A model generated the notes under the pieces. That model was not told the origin of the DNA. It did not search any database and worked only from the letters and a program-made list of their open reading frames with translations. From assembly GCF_963678635.1 (NCBI RefSeq), contig NC_087063.1:15817006-15881005 (forward strand): a stretch of DNA of 64,000 nucleotides. The letters run 5' to 3'. The position numbers were made by a program, and so were the translations under genes. This DNA is from Symsagittifera roscoffensis. Its lineage: Eukaryota; Xenacoelomorpha; Acoela; Convolutidae. Shown here piece after piece: positions 58,401 through 64,000 of the stretch. Every line of letters starts with the position of its first letter. The first letter of the stretch is position 1.

Positions 58401-61400
58401 AAAAAATCGATCTGCTTAAAAAAAAATCAACTTTTGTGAATGGCATATAGTCGCACAACAAAAGTGTATATTTGAACGTCATAATTGATTTTTTATCTGT
58501 CAGTTTGGTTTCCTCAATTGCACTGGAAATTTTTTTGTCCGATTGTCTTGATGATCGATAACATTTTTTTGGTTAATGCTCAGCAACTTTGCATAGTAAA
58601 TCAATTGCATGACTTTGCTGGCGTTTGCTTTGCAGTTGTCTTTTCGTTATGTAAAGGAAACTTCGTGTTTTTTTAGTGTGCCTTTGGAAAATCATGGCGA
58701 TGAAAGCTTTGAAGCTTCAATCAATTTTTTTTGCTCCAATTGATGCTCATGGGCAATTCCAAGGTCCTAATAGATATTTATTGGGCGTTTTCCCATTTCC
58801 AGGAAAAGTTATGAAGAAAAATGATTATTTGCTATCAATTGAGGTTGATTTGTCCCTATCTGAATCTTTTTGGCTATCTTGTGTGGTAGTCTGTTATTCA
58901 AATTTCCACGTTTTCTTCTAATTGAACTTTTTTCGACAATGATTTTTCCTACTTGATGAATGATTCCTCCTGTTTGTTTAGCTATTAAACACGTTGTATA
59001 ATTAAATTAATCTGTTTGATTGAATCTCTTAAGTTTCAATTTAATTGCAACATTTTTTCTATTTTTTTTCAGTACATGTATTTGAAAAGTTGTTATTTGC
59101 AAACATTTCATCTAATTGATAGTTATCCCTGTCTGATTGTTTTTGGCCATCGTGTCTGGTGGACAGTAAGGTAAATTTCCGAATTTTCTTCAAATTGAAC
59201 TTCATTCGAGACAGTCATTGGAAAATTGATTCGTTTTTCAACATGCTCACAATTGTTTGTGTTGCATCGCAATTAGTGCGATTTCAGTTTGGCCTCTGTT
59301 TCCACAAAATTATTCATTTTACTTGATGACTGATACCTCTTGTTTGATTAACAATGAATAACCTTTTATACTGAGATCATCTGATTCGACTTTTTCTTAA
59401 GCTTCACTTTGGTGCGAGTAGCTTTTTTTCTTCTATTCTCTTTGCTGTACACGTATTTGAAAAGTTGTGATTTTCGAAGATATCACCTGATTGATAAGTA
59501 TCTCTGTCTGGTTTTTTTGGCTTGGCTTGAACGGAGAAATAAATTCGATCTTTTGCCTTGAGAAAGTCGACTGGTATTCCTGGAATTTATTCTGCCTGTT
59601 AAACTTATATAGTTGGTATTCATTACTGATTTTTTCATCTGTCAGTGTGATGTCGGTCGTTTGCACTTGTTGCTTTGTCTTTTTATTTTTTTTGCTATCT
59701 GTTTATTTTGATGATTGATACCTCTTGTTTGATGAACATTGAATGATTAATGTGTTCTTATCGCGTCTGTTTTCCTATTTTTAGAAATGTGAGTGATGAT
59801 AAAAATATTCCATGAATTCAACTGATATATAGTTATCCCTGTCTGATTAATTTTGGCCCGGCTCAAACTGAAAAAAAAAATCGATCTGCTTAAAAAAAAT
59901 CAACTTTTGTGAATGGCATATAGTCGCACAACAAAAGTGTATATTTGAACGTCATAATTGATTTTTTATCTGTCAGTTTGGTTTCCTCAATTGCACTGGA
60001 AATTTTTTTGTCCGATTGTCTTGATGATCGATAACATTTTTTTGGTTAATGCTCAGCAACTTTGCATAGTAAATCAATTGCATGACTTTGCTGGCGTTTG
60101 CTTTGCAGTTGTCTTTTCGTTATGTAAAGGAAACTTCGTGTTTTTTTAGTGTGCCTTTGGAAAATCATGGCGATGAAAGCTTTGAAGCTTCAATCAATTT
60201 TTTTTGCTCCAATTGATGCTCATGGGCAATTCTAAGGTCCTAATAGATATTTATTGGGCGTTTTCCCATTTCCAGGAAAACTTATGAAGAAAAATGATTA
60301 TTTGCTATCAATTGAGGTTGATTTGGCCCTATCTGAATCTTTTTGGCTATCTTGTGTGGTAGACTGTTATTCAAATTTCCACGTTTTCTTCTAATTGAAC
60401 TTTTTTCGACAATGATTTTTCCTACTTGATGAATGATCCCTCCTGTTTGCTTAGCTATTAAACACGTTGTATAATGAAATAAGTCTGTTTGATTGATTCT
60501 CTTAAGTTTCAATTTAATTGCAACATTTTTTCTTTTTTTTTGCAGTACATGTATTTGAAAAGTTGTTATTTGCAAACAGTTCATCTAATTGATAGTTATC
60601 CCTGTCTGATTGTTTTTGGCCATCATGTATGGTGGACAGTTAGTTGAATTTCCGAATTTTCTTCAAATTGAACTTCATTCGAGACACTCATTGGAAAATT
60701 GTTTCGTTTTTCAACATGCTCACAATTGTTTGTTGCATCGCAATTAGTGCGATTTCAGTTTGGCCTCTGTTTCCACAAAATTATTCATTTTACTTGATGA
60801 CTGATACCTCTTGTTTGATTAACATTGAATAACCGTTTATACTGAGATCATTTGATTCGACTTTTTCTTAAGCTTCACTTTGGTGCGAGTAGCTATTTTT
60901 CTTCTATTCTCTTTGCTGTACACGTATTTGAAAAGTTGTGATTTTCGAAGATATCACCTGATTGATAAGTATCTCTGTCTGGTTTTTTTTGGCTTCGCTT
61001 GAACGGAGAAAGAAATTCGATCTTTTGCCTTGAGAAAGTCGACTGGTATTCCGGGAATTTATTCTGCCTGTTAAACTTATATAGTTGGTATTCATTACTG
61101 ATTTTTTCATCTGTCAGTGTGATGTCGGTCGTTTGCACTTGTTAGTTTGTCTTTTTGTTTTTTTTTTGCTATCTGTTTATCTTGATGACTGAGATCTCTT
61201 GTTTGATTAACATTGAAGGAATAATGTGTTCTTTTCGTGTCGATTTTCCTGTTTTTAGAAATGTGAGTGATGATAAAAAAAATTCCATGAATTGAACTGA
61301 TATATAGTTATCCCTGTCTGATTAATTTTGACCCGGCTGAAACTGAAAAAAAAAATCGATCTGCTTAAAGAAAATCAACTTTTGTGCATGGCATATAGTC

Positions 61401-64000
61401 GCACTTCAGAAGTGTATGTTTGATTTTCATAATTGATTTTTTATCTGTCAGTTTGGTTTCGTCAATTGCACTGGTAATTTTTTTGTCCGTTTGTCTCGAT
61501 GATCGATAACATTTGTTTGGTTAATGTTCAGCAACTTTGAATAATAAATCAATTGCATCACTTTGTTCGCGTTTGCGTTGCAGTTTTTATTTTCGTTATC
61601 TAAACAAATTTTCGTGTTTTTTCTTTAATGTACCTTTGAAAAATGATGACGATGAAATCTTTGAATCTTCAATCAATTTTTTTTGCTCCAATTGATGCTC
61701 ATGGGCAATTCTAAGTTCCTAATAGATATTTATTGGGTGTTTTCCCATTTCCAGGAAAAATTATGAAGAAGAAATGATTATTTGCTATCAATTTAGGTCT
61801 ATTTATCCTTATCTGAATCTTCTTGGCCTTCTTGTGTGGTGGATAGTTATTTAAATTTCCGCGTTTTCTTTTAATTAAACTTTTTTTCGACAATGTTTTT
61901 TCCTACTTGATGAATGATACCTCTTTTTTGTTTAGCTATTAATTACTTTGTATAATGAAATCAATCTGTTTGATTGATTTTCTTAAGTTTCAATTTAATT
62001 CCAACATAATTTTCTTCTATTATTTTTGCAGTAGATGTATTTGAAAAGTTAAATGTTATTTGCGAACATTTCACATAATTGATAGTCATCCCTCTTGGCT
62101 TTTTTTGGCCATCTTGTATGGTGGACAGTTAGTTAAATTTCCGAATTTTCTTCAAATTGAACTTCATTCGAGACAGTCATTGGAAAATTGATTCGTTTTT
62201 CAACATGTTCACAATTGTTTGTGTTGCATCGCAATAAGTGCGATTTCAGTTTGGCCTCTGTTTCCACAAAATTATTCATTTTACTTGATGTTTGATACCT
62301 CTTGTTTGATTAACAATGAATCACCTTTTATACTGAGATCATTCGATTTGATTTTTTCTGAAGCTTCACTTTGGTTCGAGTAGTTTTTCTCTTCTATTCT
62401 CTTTGCTGTACACGTATTTGAAAACTTGTGATTTTCGAAAATATCACCTGATTGATAGTTATTTCTGTCTGGTTATTTTTTGGCTTGGCTTGAACAGAGA
62501 AAAAAATTTGATCTTTTGCCTTGAGAAAGTCGACTGGTATTCCTGGAATTTTTTCTGCCTGTTAAACTTATATAGTTGGTATTCATTACTGATTTTTTCA
62601 TCTGTCAGTGTGATGTCGGTCGTTTGCACCTGTTGGTTTGTCTTTTTTTTTGCTATCTGTTCATCTTGATGACTGATAGCTCTTGTTTGATTAACATTGA
62701 AGGATTAATGTGTTCTTTTCGCGTCGATTTTCCTGTTTTTAGAAATGTGAATGATGATAAAAAAAAATCCATGAATTGAACTGATATATAGTTATCCCTG
62801 TCTGATTAGTTTTGGCCCGGCTGAAACTGAAAAAAAAAATCGATCTGCTTAAAGAAAATCAACTTTTGTGCATGGCATATAGTTGCACTTCAAAATTGTA
62901 TGTTTGAACTTCATAATTGATTTTTAATCTGTCAATTTGGTTTCCTCAATTGCACTGGTATTTTTTTTGTCCGTTTGTCTCGATGATCGATAACATTTGT
63001 TTGGTTATTGTTCAGCAACTTTGTATAGTAAATCAATTGCATCACTTTGTTCGCATTTTCTTTGCAGTTTTTATTTTCGCTATGTAAAGAAATGTCGTGT
63101 TTTTTCTTTAATGTACCCTTGAAAAACCATGACGATGAAAGCTTTGAATCATCAATCATTTTTTTGCTCCAATTGATGATCATGGGCAATTCTCAGTTCC
63201 TAATAGATATTTATTGGGCGTTTTCCCATTTCCAGGAAAAATTATGAAGAAGAAATTATTATTTGCTAGCAATTGAGGTATGTTTATCCATATCTGAATC
63301 TTCTTGTGTGGTGGACAGTTTTTTAAATTTCCACGTTTTCTTTTAATTGACGTTTTTTTCGACAATGATTTTTCCTACTTGATGAATGATACCTCTTTTT
63401 TGTTTAGCTAGTAAACACTTTATATAAGGAAATTAATCTGTTTGATTGATTCTCTTAAGTTTCAATTTAATTCTAACATATTTTTCTTCTATAATTTTTG
63501 CAGTAGAGGTATTTGAAAAGTTAATATTTGCGAACATTTAACATAATTGATAGTCATCCCTCTTGGCTTTTTTGGCCATCTTGTATGGTGGACAATTAGT
63601 TAAATTTCCGAACTTTCTTCAAATTGAATTTCATTCGAAACAGTCTTTGGAAAATTGATTCATTTTTAAACATGCTCACGTTTCTTTGTGTTGCATCGCA
63701 ATTAGTGCAATTTAAGTTTGGCCTGCTTCCACAAAATGATTCATTTTACTTGATGACTGATACCTCTTGTTTGATTAACAATGAAAAATCTTTTATACTG
63801 AGATCATTCGATTTGACTTTATCATAAGCTTTACTTTGATTCGAATAGTTTTTTTTCTATTCTCTTTGCTGTACACGTATTTGAAAAGTTGTGATTTTCG
63901 AAGATATCACCTGATTGATAGTTATCTCTGCCTGGTTGTTTTTGGCTTGGCTTGAACAGAGAGAGAAATTCGATCCTTTGCTTGAGAAAGTCGACTGGTA
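49491..64000. repeat. 1.47-1.49-kb higher-order repeat, about ten copies to the window edge
   Basis: Tags near 49497, 50968, 52437, 53925, 55400, 56880, 58355, 59828, 61310 and 62785 give steps of about 1469-1489 bp. Each unit contains four diverged monomers of about 370 bp with the variants GATATATAGTTATCCCTGTC, TTGATTTGTCCCTATCTGAA, AATTGATAGTTATCCCTGTC and TTGATAGTTATCTCTGTCTG. The copies at about 57.9-59.4 and 59.4-60.9 kb are the most alike. Confidence 0.87.

Larger units (their letters stand above)
26780..64000. repeat. Composite satellite-like array, about 37 kb, reaching the window edge
   Basis: Built from related monomers of about 370-410 bp. Common marks in order are: GATAGTTATCCCTGTCTGAT, GCTTTGAGAAAGTCAACTT, TATCTGTCAGTTTGGTTTCC, TCAATTGCACT, TTGATGATTGATACCTCTTG, GAATCAGTTGCATCAG, AATGTGCATTTGAAAAATG and ACATTCCCATTTCCTGGAAA. 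A second monomer type has TTTCTTCAAATTGAACTTCA, GTGTTGCATCGCAATTAGTG and CTCTTTGCTGTACACGTATT. Short ORFs inside recur only because the DNA recurs; they lack consistent protein features. Near-identical copies could be mis-assembled in number. Confidence 0.88.

Noticed and set aside
26780-64000. Dozens of 60-150-codon ORFs in the array, some with hydrophobic stretches (for example repeated 62-69-aa families)
   Set aside because: They recur only with the repeat period, change frame and length between copies, and are T-rich low-complexity translations. No splice structure or known domain was seen.
26780-64000. CRISPR-like regular repeats
   Set aside because: Repeat units are hundreds of bases long without short repeat/spacer alternation, and the DNA is from an animal.

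Overview
The window is animal nuclear DNA. It is AT-rich, has intron-containing genes with GT/AG junctions, two well-recognised eukaryotic genes (DCTN6 and EMC3), a tRNA-derived SINE family, hAT-type MITEs, an envelope-bearing LTR retroelement and about 37 kb of satellite-like tandem repeats. The phylum cannot be fixed from sequence alone. Three cellular genes lie head to tail on the + strand, and two of them have a TTTTTTCAG acceptor just upstream of the ATG. That would fit a lineage with spliced-leader trans-splicing, but no spliced-leader gene was found.

Region 1 (1 to about 10.6 kb) reads as most of one Ty3/gypsy-like, retrovirus-like element entered in the middle of pol. In order it holds: the 3' part of pol with a complete integrase (+, to 2096); a separate ORF with a TARG1/OARD1-like macrodomain that keeps its catalytic Lys and Asp (+, 2139-2831); a five-exon antisense gene joining an integrase-type HHCC zinc finger to an OTU-like cysteine peptidase (-, 3827-5193); a small antisense membrane ORF (-, 5802-6020); an antisense 103-aa ORF (-, 6200-6511); a 106-aa sense ORF (+, 6830-7150); and an F-type envelope-like region in three reading-frame segments (+, 7134-9572). 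About 1 kb of non-coding DNA with a poly(A) signal follows and may hold the 3' LTR. An ADP-ribosyl hydrolase and a ubiquitin-peptidase-like gene, one sense and one antisense, between pol and env is the most unusual feature of the window.

Region 2 (10.6-26.0 kb) holds DCTN6 (exons 10613-10766 and 11365-11770; exon 1 not seen), an F-box/leucine-rich-repeat gene (five proposed exons, 12114-21954) and EMC3 (exons 23648-23800 and 25570-26034; the C-terminal exon is not found). Introns are packed with mobile DNA: two hAT MITEs with 8-bp target duplications (17249-17668, 20275-20716), a foldback element, SINE copies with A/B boxes and a 3' hairpin, a dispersed non-autonomous repeat, and two diverged minisatellites.

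Region 3 (about 26.8 kb to the end) is a composite satellite array built from related monomers of roughly 370-410 bp, each carrying a version of the tag GATAGTTATCCCTGTCTGAT. It is organised into different higher-order repeats: 1342 bp (about 3.3 near-identical copies), 406 bp within a 2.12-kb repeat, a tandem 4.7/5.0-kb segmental duplication that carries a SINE along with it, and a 1.47-1.49-kb unit repeated about ten times to the window edge. I see no convincing gene there.
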